Of a stretch of 64,000 nucleotides of DNA, positions 1 through 6,224 are shown in pieces. The stretch is from an uncultured Prevotella sp. (GTDB lineage: Bacteria > Bacteroidota > Bacteroidia > Bacteroidales > Bacteroidaceae). Below the pieces are notes generated by a model. That model was given only the letters and a program-made list of their open reading frames with translations. It ran no database searches and had not been told where the DNA came from. Position numbers and translations under genes: made by a program. Position 1 is the stretch's first letter; each line of letters begins with the position of its first letter. Where the stretch lies: assembly GCA_905233165.1 (NCBI GenBank), contig CAJODL010000001.1, positions 455,313 to 519,312 of the forward strand, given 5' to 3'.

Positions 1-191
1 AAGAAATCCAGCTCGTTACAGCGGCATTTCTCCACCATCCTCATCGTGGGTATTATAAAGGCCGCTTCTTCGGCAGCGGCAGAAGGGTCTTTCGGCTGCA
101 CGCAAAGTTCATCGTTGACAACAGAGATGTTGAGTCCCAGTTCCTCACCGACGTTCTTGAACGTTGCCTGCATCAAATCACTTAGCTTCAT
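1..191 (-). CDS. Hypothetical protein, N-terminal part (runs off the left edge)
   Basis: An open frame on the minus strand starts with ATG at 191 (MKLSDLMQATFKNVGEE...) and stays open to the window edge for 63 codons. It lies downstream of the RepA-like ATPase on the same strand, 75 bp away with a GC-rich hairpin between. I do not recognise the family. The composition is normal for coding sequence and the neighbour suggests a gene of the same mobile-element replication module, which is inference from position only. Confidence 0.5.
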   Translation of the reverse strand, partial: MKLSDLMQATFKNVGEELGLNISVVNDELCVQPKDPSAAAEEAAFIIPTMRMVEKCRCNELDF

Positions 192-229
192 ATTCTCCAA
201 ACGGTAATTATATTAAAAATTAAATTATA

Positions 230-255
230 ATAGCCCCCTATACAGGGGGGGCTAT
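230..255 (-). terminator. Hairpin downstream of the ATPase gene
   Basis: TAGCCCCC (231-238) pairs with GGGGGCTA (247-254) around a short loop. Read on the minus strand it is followed by an A/T-rich tract, so it can act as an intrinsic terminator between the ATPase gene and the next minus-strand gene. The T tract is imperfect. Confidence 0.5.
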
Positions 256-266
256 ATTTAATTTTA

Positions 267-1133
267 TTATTTATACCGTTCCCTTTTTTTGGAGTTCAGG
301 GAACCAGTACAATCTACCACCTGACCATCATTCTCCAACTGGTAGAATATTTTGCTTTTCATCCGCATCCGTCTTGAAAGGCATTGGGTTACTTTGAAGG
401 TTTCACTGTCTTCGATAAACTCACACCGATACACCTCAAAGGCTTTGTTAGTCAGTTCCGTTCCGATGCTTCCGCGCATGTTATGGTCAGCCTCGCTCTT
501 GTTCTGGTGCAGCACATTGACGATGCAGCAGTTGTTCTTCTGTGCCAGCATCATCAGCTGCTCCATGATCTGCGTTGCCTGTACGGCATCGTTGATGTCA
601 GTCACGAGGTCCTTTATGCCATCGATTATAACCAAATCAGGATGCAGGGTGTTTATCGCCACCTCCATTAGTTCCCTTCGCGTCTCATAACCCAGTCCGC
701 GAAGATTGTAGGAATAGAAACATTCGTCAAAGCCATTGATATTGCCTGCCATCGGAATGATTCTCTTCAGCATAATCTCCTGTGTACTCTGTTGGCTCTG
801 TTCTGTGTCGAGCCACAATACCCGTAGCGGTCCTTCATTGTCGGCTGCTATTCTTTCAAGGGCAAGGACTTTGTTTGTCAGACAGCATGCCATGATCATG
901 CTGAGGAAGAGTGTCTTTCCGCTCTTTGCCTTACCGCATACTGCCACTAACTCTCCACGATAGAAACACGGCACGTCATACGCCCGGAAAAGCGTTTCCA
1001 TCGGAGGTAATGCAGTAGTTGGTGTCACACGGTATCTTGCCAGCAGTTCAATGGGTGTCAGTTCATCATCAGAGAGCTCCCGCCTCTGTGGCAGAGCCTC
1101 CCTTACCTGACTGAATAAATCTATCTTGTTCAT
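267..1133 (-). CDS. RepA-like AAA-family ATPase (mobile-element replication/helicase type)
   Basis: 288 aa. A Walker A motif GKAKSGKT lies near residue 67-74 and a Walker B-like strand DLVIIDGIKDL near residue 170, the arrangement of the RecA-like AAA_25/RepA helicase family used by plasmids, prophages and integrative elements for replication initiation. After Walker B comes a conserved-looking VLHQNKSE segment typical of the hydrolysis-sensing region. Start is ATG at 1133. It lies between two unidentified minus-strand genes, consistent with the replication or accessory module of an integrated element whose remainder is left of the window. The exact role (origin binding or helicase) cannot be read from sequence. 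Confidence 0.8.
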   Translation of the reverse strand: MNKIDLFSQVREALPQRRELSDDELTPIELLARYRVTPTTALPPMETLFRAYDVPCFYRGELVAVCGKAKSGKTLFLSMIMACCLTNKVLALERIAADNEGPLRVLWLDTEQSQQSTQEIMLKRIIPMAGNINGFDECFYSYNLRGLGYETRRELMEVAINTLHPDLVIIDGIKDLVTDINDAVQATQIMEQLMMLAQKNNCCIVNVLHQNKSEADHNMRGSIGTELTNKAFEVYRCEFIEDSETFKVTQCLSRRMRMKSKIFYQLENDGQVVDCTGSLNSKKRERYK

Positions 1134-1181
1134 TTTTGTCTATAATTCTTAAACTCTTAAACATTTAAACTTCTTGAACTG

Positions 1182-1216
1182 ACTATAAACACTAAACTTT
1201 AAACTCTAAACTTTTC
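1182..1216. repeat. Degenerate 7-bp tandem array (ACTNTAA type)
   Basis: Five consecutive heptamers of the form ACTATAA / ACACTAA / ACTTTAA / ACTCTAA / ACTTTTC. The array covers the last codons and stop of the minus-strand gene 1192-1497, so the C-terminus SLEFKV is encoded by repeat. It belongs to the heptamer family listed under findings. Confidence 0.65.
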
Positions 1217-1497
1217 ATCCCTCTCACCCACTGCAGGATTTCCTCACCTGCCTTGTTCCAGTCACTGATAAACTCCTCGTCAGTCTGAAAGTGTGCCTTG
1301 CATGCCATAATCTTAAAGAACTTGGTCACACTGATGTCCATAGGCTCGTCAGGTTTCAGCCACTTACCGTTGATGCCGTGTTTTTCGATGAATGTTGTCA
1401 GTCCTCTTTGTTTCTTTACTTGAGACAGTAGAAGTTGTACTGCCATCATTGCCAATCCTGTTTCCAGAACAGGAATCTTCTTTGAAGTAAAACTCAT
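1192..1497 (-). CDS. Hypothetical protein, 101 aa
   Basis: A small protein starting with ATG at 1497 (MSFTSKKIPVLETGLAMMAV...), with no signal peptide, membrane segment or motif that I recognise. A long N-terminal helix is predicted by eye, followed by a WLKPDEPMDISVTKFFKI segment. It is transcribed toward the RepA-like ATPase 59 bp away, so it probably belongs to the same element. Its last six codons are made of the heptamer repeat at 1182-1216, suggesting the original C-terminus was overwritten. Confidence 0.6.
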   Translation of the reverse strand: MSFTSKKIPVLETGLAMMAVQLLLSQVKKQRGLTTFIEKHGINGKWLKPDEPMDISVTKFFKIMACKAHFQTDEEFISDWNKAGEEILQWVRGMKSLEFKV

Positions 1498-1556
1498 AGT
1501 TGTAATTTTGAAATGTGTTTTTATCCGTGGGGACTATCCCCATTTGGAAATCGCTT

Positions 1557-1808
1557 CAAAATTACTCCTATGTGCAGAAACCATGCTGACTACTATATCG
1601 TCAGCGTTGTTAAAAACTTTAACTCAAAATATGCGGTTTTAATATTCTTTCACTTGTATTTTTGTTGCAATTACATATCCCAAAATAGCCATAAAACTCA
1701 CCTTAACGCATTGATATTATGTAAGATAATGCATAAAATCCAATTGCAACAAATTTTCAGCAAAATATAGAAAATCCTTGCACGTTAAATAAAAAAGATG
1801 TACCTTTG
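1557..1808 (+). repeat. 252-bp promoter cassette, copy 1
   Basis: This stretch and 5963-6214 have the same length (252 bp) and are alike at about nine positions in ten by eye. Each contains a GCTGAC/GTCAGC inverted repeat near its left end (1583-1603 here), a T- and A-rich middle, and a Bacteroidetes promoter at its right end directly before a gene for an exported protein. The left end is CAAAATTA, a -7 element when read on the minus strand, so the cassette could fire outward both ways. Confidence 0.8.
1778..1808 (+). promoter_or_regulatory. Promoter of the first lipoprotein gene
   Basis: TTG at 1778-1780 (-33 box) and TACCTTTG at 1801-1808 (-7 box) separated by 20 bp, the Bacteroidetes sigma-ABfr arrangement. 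It lies 21 bp before the ATG at 1830. Confidence 0.75.
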
Positions 1809-1829
1809 TATGCAGCAATTTAAAAAAAT

Positions 1830-2378
1830 ATGAGAAAGATATATAACTACATCCTAATAGCTTGCTTAGCTTCTTTGGTAATGGCTTGTAATGCACAACA
1901 GCCCCAAAAGAAGGAGGAAATTAAGTGTGACAGCACTAAATCATGTAGACATATTGATGTACTCCCAAGTATTGGCACCGATAAAGATGAGGTTTTAAGA
2001 AGTTGTCCTGACCATCCATGGGCAGAGCATCGTACCTATGGACCAGATGATGTACATGAAATTGTGAAAAAAATGCCATTATATCCAGGTGGATTCCAAG
2101 AAATGTTTAAATATTTACAAAACAACATAAATTATCCTCCGCAGGCAACAATAGCGCACATAGAGGGGAGAGTTATTGTGGCTTTTATTATAGAAAAGGA
2201 TGGCTCGTTATCAGATGTTCGTATTGCAAAGTCTGTTCATCCCTTGCTTGATGCAGAAGCCATTAGGGTTGTATCAAGTATGCCAAAGTGGAATCCAGGA
2301 TTAGAAAATGGTGACCCCGTCCGCGTAAAATATACGATACCAATTACTTTTAGATTGAAGGAAAAAAACAAAAAGTAA
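1830..2378 (+). CDS. Lipoprotein with TonB C-terminal-like domain
   Basis: 182 aa. An N-terminal signal peptide ends in a lipobox (SLVMAC, Cys about residue 20), then a short linker, then a TonB C-terminal (TonB_C) domain from about residue 80: MPLYPGGFQEMFKYLQ, EGRVIVAFIIEKDGSL, ending VKYTIPITFRLKEK. Unlike true TonB it has no proline-rich spanning region, so it is a membrane-anchored periplasmic protein; such proteins are common in Bacteroidales and their job is unclear. Its last 189 bp are almost identical to the 3' end of 4258-5262. It is the first gene behind the promoter cassette and is followed after 5 bp by the LRR gene. Confidence 0.8.
   Translation: MRKIYNYILIACLASLVMACNAQQPQKKEEIKCDSTKSCRHIDVLPSIGTDKDEVLRSCPDHPWAEHRTYGPDDVHEIVKKMPLYPGGFQEMFKYLQNNINYPPQATIAHIEGRVIVAFIIEKDGSLSDVRIAKSVHPLLDAEAIRVVSSMPKWNPGLENGDPVRVKYTIPITFRLKEKNKK
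2178..2366 (+). repeat. Duplicated 3' coding segment, copy 1 (TonB_C domain)
   Basis: 189 bp matching 5071-5259 with only a few differences by eye, while the 5' parts of the two genes differ strongly in length and sequence. The sharp change in similarity indicates recent duplication or gene conversion of the domain. Confidence 0.8.
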
Positions 2379-2383
2379 TTTAT

Positions 2384-3067
2384 ATGAAAACAATTGCAAA
2401 GTCAATTATCATTACTCTACTGATTTCTATATGTCAGGTAGCATGGGCGGATGTGGAAATAAATGAGGTGAATTTCCCAGATGTGCATTTCCGCTACTGG
2501 TTGTTGAGACAACCTTACGGCAAGGATGGAATATTGACAGACAAGGAGATAACTGAAATTAAAATACTTGATATACCAGCTGATTTATATATCCGAAGTC
2601 TATCAGGTATAGAGCACTTCACTTCTATGACTGATTTAATATGCGCTAACAACATGCTTACATTGATAGATTTGTCTAAGAACACGGCATTGAAACATTT
2701 GAATTGTTGTGGCAATAAACTTACCATGCTTGATGTTTCTCACAATAAGGAATTAATATCTATAGCATGTTTTAGCAACAAACTAACATCACTTGATTTG
2801 TCAAACAACAAGAAACTGAAAGAATTGTGGTGTATGTGGAATCAAATAAGAGGACGGGCCATGGATGAGCTCGTGAATAGTTTGCCGAACGTAATGAGAA
2901 CCGATACGCAAGTTGAACAAACTTCTTTTCTTATACGCTATTCAAGTAAAAACGACCATACTGATAATGTTATGACAAAAGACCAGGTGGCAACAGCAAG
3001 AGCAAAGGGATGGAACCCTGTTTGTCTTGGGACTAACGAGAACTATACTGTTTATTTAGGAGAATAA
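2384..3067 (+). CDS. Secreted leucine-rich-repeat protein
   Basis: 227 aa with a cleavable signal peptide (ends QVAWA). Residues about 70-165 hold short LRRs with the pattern LTxLDLSxNxxLKxLxCxxNxL (for example LTLIDLSKNTALKHLN, LTSLDLSNNKKLKEL). The tail has the MDELVNSLPN ... VATARAKGW motif that follows such repeats in many Prevotella surface proteins. Likely exported binding protein; the ligand is unknown. It sits in a tight run with the lipoprotein upstream (5 bp) and a small secreted protein downstream (12 bp), so the three are probably co-transcribed. Confidence 0.8.
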   Translation: MKTIAKSIIITLLISICQVAWADVEINEVNFPDVHFRYWLLRQPYGKDGILTDKEITEIKILDIPADLYIRSLSGIEHFTSMTDLICANNMLTLIDLSKNTALKHLNCCGNKLTMLDVSHNKELISIACFSNKLTSLDLSNNKKLKELWCMWNQIRGRAMDELVNSLPNVMRTDTQVEQTSFLIRYSSKNDHTDNVMTKDQVATARAKGWNPVCLGTNENYTVYLGE

Positions 3068-3079
3068 TAAGTGAGTAAA

Positions 3080-3538
3080 ATGAAGAGTTTTTCAAAAATA
3101 TTAATATTACTCTTTTTCATCAGTTGTACCATTGATGCACAGGTTACAGTAAAGCTGTCGCAGCTTGCTGGAACAACATGGAAAACCATTAAACCTAATG
3201 ATACAAAGATTGAACGCATGTGGACATTCTCTTCAAAGGTATATAAACAATATAGGATATATACATTTGATAACTACCGCAAGAGTCCAGGGGTTACATA
3301 TCCATTTTATCTCGACTCTATCTACAGCTTTAATTTTGAACATTCAAAAGTGGGAGTTTCGAAAAAAGGGTGCTATATACATGAATATAATGCAAACAAG
3401 AATTATTCTGATATATGGGTTATAGAATCATTTGATGATGACAAAGGAATTATGACCATTACAAAAAAAATAAATACTGATGCCCCAATAGTTATTGGTA
3501 CCAATACCATAACATTGGTATTAAAACGTATACAATGA
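3080..3538 (+). CDS. Small secreted 'GTxWK' protein
   Basis: 152 aa from ATG 3080 (a GTG at 3071 in frame is less likely). Signal peptide MKSFSKILILLFFISCTIDA, then QVTVKLSQLAGTTWKTI followed by beta-rich sequence. The opening QLxGTxWK recurs in 5264-5680 (same overall plan) and in the N-terminus of 6225-8540, so these define a local exported family, perhaps a lipocalin-like fold. Function is unknown. It ends just before palindrome copy A. Confidence 0.7.
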   Translation: MKSFSKILILLFFISCTIDAQVTVKLSQLAGTTWKTIKPNDTKIERMWTFSSKVYKQYRIYTFDNYRKSPGVTYPFYLDSIYSFNFEHSKVGVSKKGCYIHEYNANKNYSDIWVIESFDDDKGIMTITKKINTDAPIVIGTNTITLVLKRIQ

Positions 3539-3549
3539 ACATCCACAGT

Positions 3550-3589
3550 TACCATGTCCAAACCTGTCCATAAGGTTCTGGACATGGTA
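3550..3589. repeat. Intergenic palindrome, copy A
   Basis: TACCATGTCCA (3550-3560) pairs perfectly with TGGACATGGTA (3579-3589), with a further ACCT/AGGT inner pairing. No U tract follows, so it is not a plain terminator. Copies B and C are at 4190 and 5702. Confidence 0.75.
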
Positions 3590-3634
3590 GCAATCCAAAA
3601 ACTAAAAAACAAAATGGAAGATTTGTCCTGACTT

Positions 3635-4174
3635 ATGAATAAAAAACATATAATATACATTGCAAGCATAATATGTTTGTTATTGCCTAACAGTTTATAT
3701 GGCAATGAAATACGTACAGAAATAGTAAATGGGCGAACAATTACAGAAGTTTTCCATACAACAAGTCCAGAAGAACCATGGTATGAGTATAAAGTTGACA
3801 ATTATTCTCAACAAATTGATAGCATCAAACAAAGCAAGATGCCTTTCAGCTATCATACAAAATATCCTGTCTGGAATTACCCTTATATTCATAATGCAGT
3901 TCAAGAGTTTAAGAAATATATTAAAAATATTTTTACAGATAATGGTGCGGTACAATCAAATGAGGAGTATTTGCAAAATTGTAGATACTTAATAAATGAC
4001 ACAGGAGAAGTCTTTTGTTATGAGATTTGGACAGCAAGAAGTTTATTTTTTATTTATACTCCAGCGGAAATCCTAGAAATTTTCGATGAAATAAGTACCT
4101 ATGTATTTCCAACTCCGGTTGTAAAAGTCCCAAAAGATGGAGTGGGATATGAAATACTAGATATGTTATTTTAA
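3635..4174 (+). CDS. Hypothetical secreted protein, 179 aa
   Basis: Signal peptide MNKKHIIYIASIICLLLPNSLYG followed by a polar domain of about 155 residues with no motif I recognise. The C-terminal half (NDTGEVFCYEI ... TPAEILEIFDEIS) looks folded and conserved. It lies between palindrome copies A and B, in a stretch that is A/T-richer than the rest of the island, and is likely exported to the periplasm or surface. No function is assigned. Confidence 0.65.
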   Translation: MNKKHIIYIASIICLLLPNSLYGNEIRTEIVNGRTITEVFHTTSPEEPWYEYKVDNYSQQIDSIKQSKMPFSYHTKYPVWNYPYIHNAVQEFKKYIKNIFTDNGAVQSNEEYLQNCRYLINDTGEVFCYEIWTARSLFFIYTPAEILEIFDEISTYVFPTPVVKVPKDGVGYEILDMLF

Positions 4175-4189
4175 CGTTAGTTATTTAGA

Positions 4190-4231
4190 CTACCATGCCC
4201 AGCCCTTATCACAAGGTTTTGGACATGGTAG
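4190..4231. repeat. Intergenic palindrome, copy B
   Basis: CTACCATGCCCA pairs with TGGACATGGTAG (one mismatch), same loop region as copies A and C. The bases after it (GCAATTAGGAAAATAGCAAG) are also found after copy C. Confidence 0.75.
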
Positions 4232-4257
4232 CAATTAGGAAAATAGCAAGAAAAAAA

Positions 4258-5262
4258 ATGAGAAGGATATATAACTACATCCTAACCGTATGCTTTTGTT
4301 TATTGGTGTGTGCATGTAAAAACGACAAACCTTCAGGTGGGCAAGGAAAATCTTATTGGGATTGTTATGAAGTTTACAATAATTTTGTGATAAAAAAGAT
4401 CCAGATGTCTCGTGTGACAATAGAAGGTATTCCTGCCAGCAATCATACACTTTTCCTTCTTAAAATGTGTATTGAGGGCACTAATCCCAAAAGAATTGTC
4501 AGGCGCAAAGGTCTGGAAGGTGGATGGGTGCAACCATATCGTTATGGGTGTGCAGATTCCGTCTACCGCATAGAATTTAAAACAAAAGCCAATAAAATGG
4601 TTTCTCCCAATCCGCTAAAGTGGGATAAAGATAAAAATGAGTATGGACTTTTAACAATTGCGCAAAAAAATAGTGAACACACAAAACTTGTATTATATGA
4701 AGATGATTATGAATACTTGCCCTCGGAAATAGAAAGACCTGTCGAATTGAAAATCCGCTTTCATGTACTCAAAGATACATTGTATTATTTGATTGCTTTT
4801 CAAAAAAAGTCCGAATTGCCTGACAGTGTAATTCTTGTGATGTCAGGAACAGATATTAAAGCACCTATTGACGATTCTACAATTAGTGAATACTATTTGA
4901 AAAAACGTTCTCAATGGGGAGAACATACTGACAGACCAAATGATGTACGTGATGTGACAGAGAAAATGCCGTCATTTCCAGGAGGGATGGGGGCTCTGGT
5001 GCAATATTTGAAAAACAGTATAGATTATCCGATCGAGGCATTAAAAGAAAATATAGGGGGAAGAGTTGTGGTGGCTTTTATTGTAGAAAAGGATGGCTCG
5101 TTATCAGATGTTCGTATTGCAAATTCTGTTCATCCATTGCTTGATGCAGAAGCCATTAGGGTTGTATCAAGTATGCCAAAGTGGAATCCAGGATTAGAAA
5201 ATGGTAACCCCGTCCGCGTAAAATATACAGTACCTGTTACTTTTAGATTGAAGGAAAAATAA
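4258..5262 (+). CDS. Lipoprotein with TonB C-terminal-like domain, longer paralogue
   Basis: 334 aa from ATG 4258. A longer frame opens at 4195 but would start inside palindrome B, whereas the 4258 start gives MRRIYNYILTVCFCLLVCAC, matching the leader of the 1830 gene. The lipobox Cys is near residue 20. Residues about 25-230 form an extra domain not present in the shorter paralogue. The last 100 residues are a TonB_C domain (MPSFPGGMGALVQYLK, GRVVVAFIVEKDGSL) nearly identical at DNA level to 2178-2366. Followed 1 bp later by a small secreted protein. Probably a periplasm-facing anchored protein. Confidence 0.8.
   Translation: MRRIYNYILTVCFCLLVCACKNDKPSGGQGKSYWDCYEVYNNFVIKKIQMSRVTIEGIPASNHTLFLLKMCIEGTNPKRIVRRKGLEGGWVQPYRYGCADSVYRIEFKTKANKMVSPNPLKWDKDKNEYGLLTIAQKNSEHTKLVLYEDDYEYLPSEIERPVELKIRFHVLKDTLYYLIAFQKKSELPDSVILVMSGTDIKAPIDDSTISEYYLKKRSQWGEHTDRPNDVRDVTEKMPSFPGGMGALVQYLKNSIDYPIEALKENIGGRVVVAFIVEKDGSLSDVRIANSVHPLLDAEAIRVVSSMPKWNPGLENGNPVRVKYTVPVTFRLKEK
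5071..5259 (+). repeat. Duplicated 3' coding segment, copy 2 (TonB_C domain)
   Basis: Counterpart of 2178-2366 at a constant offset of 2893 bp with no indel across the 189 bp. Confidence 0.8.
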
Positions 5263-5263
5263 A

Positions 5264-5680
5264 ATGAAAAACTTATCTATTATAACAATTATTTTCTGTA
5301 TAGTGTGCAGTACATGCCTGGCCCAAGTAAATATATCCTCATCACAACTCAAGGGAACCAAGTGGAAAAGAACAGACATAACAAGTAAAAGCATATATGA
5401 ATATACCGACAAACAGAAAATATGGACTTCAGAATTTGGAAATAATCACTTCTATTCATATTATCTATGTTCAACACCTCCAACCTCTTTTGATTTTTCA
5501 AAAGTCGGGAAAGGAACTAATGGGTGCTATTTAGTTGAATGGAACTCTAAACTAAAAAGAATGGAATATTTTACAGTAATATCATTCGATAAAAGTAGCG
5601 GGAAACTGGTACTTTATTACAAATGCAAAGGTTCCCTTGATTGCAGTGATACAACTATGGAATATAAGATGATAAAATGA
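5264..5680 (+). CDS. Small secreted 'GTxWK' protein, second copy
   Basis: 138 aa. Signal peptide MKNLSIITIIFCIVCSTCLA, then QVNISSSQLKGTKWKR and a beta-rich body. It shares the QLxGTxWK opening, the F(D/E)xSKVGxxxxGCY segment and the overall plan with 3080-3538, so the two are diverged paralogues. As at 1830-3538, a TonB_C lipoprotein precedes the small protein, which suggests that the whole module was duplicated and that the LRR and 3635 genes were gained or lost afterwards. Confidence 0.7.
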   Translation: MKNLSIITIIFCIVCSTCLAQVNISSSQLKGTKWKRTDITSKSIYEYTDKQKIWTSEFGNNHFYSYYLCSTPPTSFDFSKVGKGTNGCYLVEWNSKLKRMEYFTVISFDKSSGKLVLYYKCKGSLDCSDTTMEYKMIK

Positions 5681-5701
5681 TTTAGACACTACTATCTTCA
5701 G

Positions 5702-5743
5702 CTACCATGTTCAAGCCTGTCCGTAAGGTTCTGGACATGGTAG
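5702..5743. repeat. Intergenic palindrome, copy C
   Basis: CTACCATGTTCA pairs with TGGACATGGTAG (one mismatch). It lies 21 bp after the stop of the preceding gene. The following 218 bp to 5962 show no gene that I can support. Confidence 0.75.
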
Positions 5744-5962
5744 CAATTAGGAAAATAGCAAGAAAATCTTGCTTTTTGAGGCGTTTTATTCGGTGTTTTT
5801 GAGGTATTTTAATCTGTTTATTTGATAATCCTCATTCTGTATTTTTGATTTTACCAAATCATTGGCACAATTAAAACCACTTTCCGTATCCTTAGTTTTG
5901 TCTTGATTATTAACCGACCCTGTAACACAGCTACTTAGCGCAACCGAGGCACAAGGTCGGCA

Positions 5963-6214
5963 CAAAATTATCTCCTTTGGCAAAAACAATGCTGACTACT
6001 ATATCGTCAGCGTTGTTAAAAACTTTAACTCAAAATATGCAGTTTTAATATTCTTTCACGTGCATTTTTGTTGCAATTGCATATCCCAAAATAGCCTCAA
6101 AATGCACCTTAACACTTTGATATTCTGTAAGATAACTCACAAAATCCAATTACAACAAATTTTCAGCAAAATATAGAAAATCCTTGCACATTCAGTAAAA
6201 AAAGAGTACCTTTG
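5963..6214 (+). repeat. 252-bp promoter cassette, copy 2
   Basis: Second copy of 1557-1808, same length. The inverted repeat GCTGAC/GTCAGC is at 5991-6011 and the promoter is at the right end (TTG 6184-6186, TACCTTTG 6207-6214, spacer 20). It drives the 771-aa LRR protein at 6225, only 10 bp from the -7 box. Confidence 0.8.
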
Positions 6215-6224
6215 CAAGAGAAAT

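Noticed and set aside
4195..4257. Earlier start for the long TonB_C lipoprotein
   Set aside because: The extra codons lie inside palindrome B and its conserved flank; the start at 4258 gives a leader matching the paralogue at 1830.
5786..5989. 67-codon minus-strand frame before the second promoter cassette
   Set aside because: It has no signal peptide or recognisable motif and reaches into the repeat cassette; amino acid use is not convincing.
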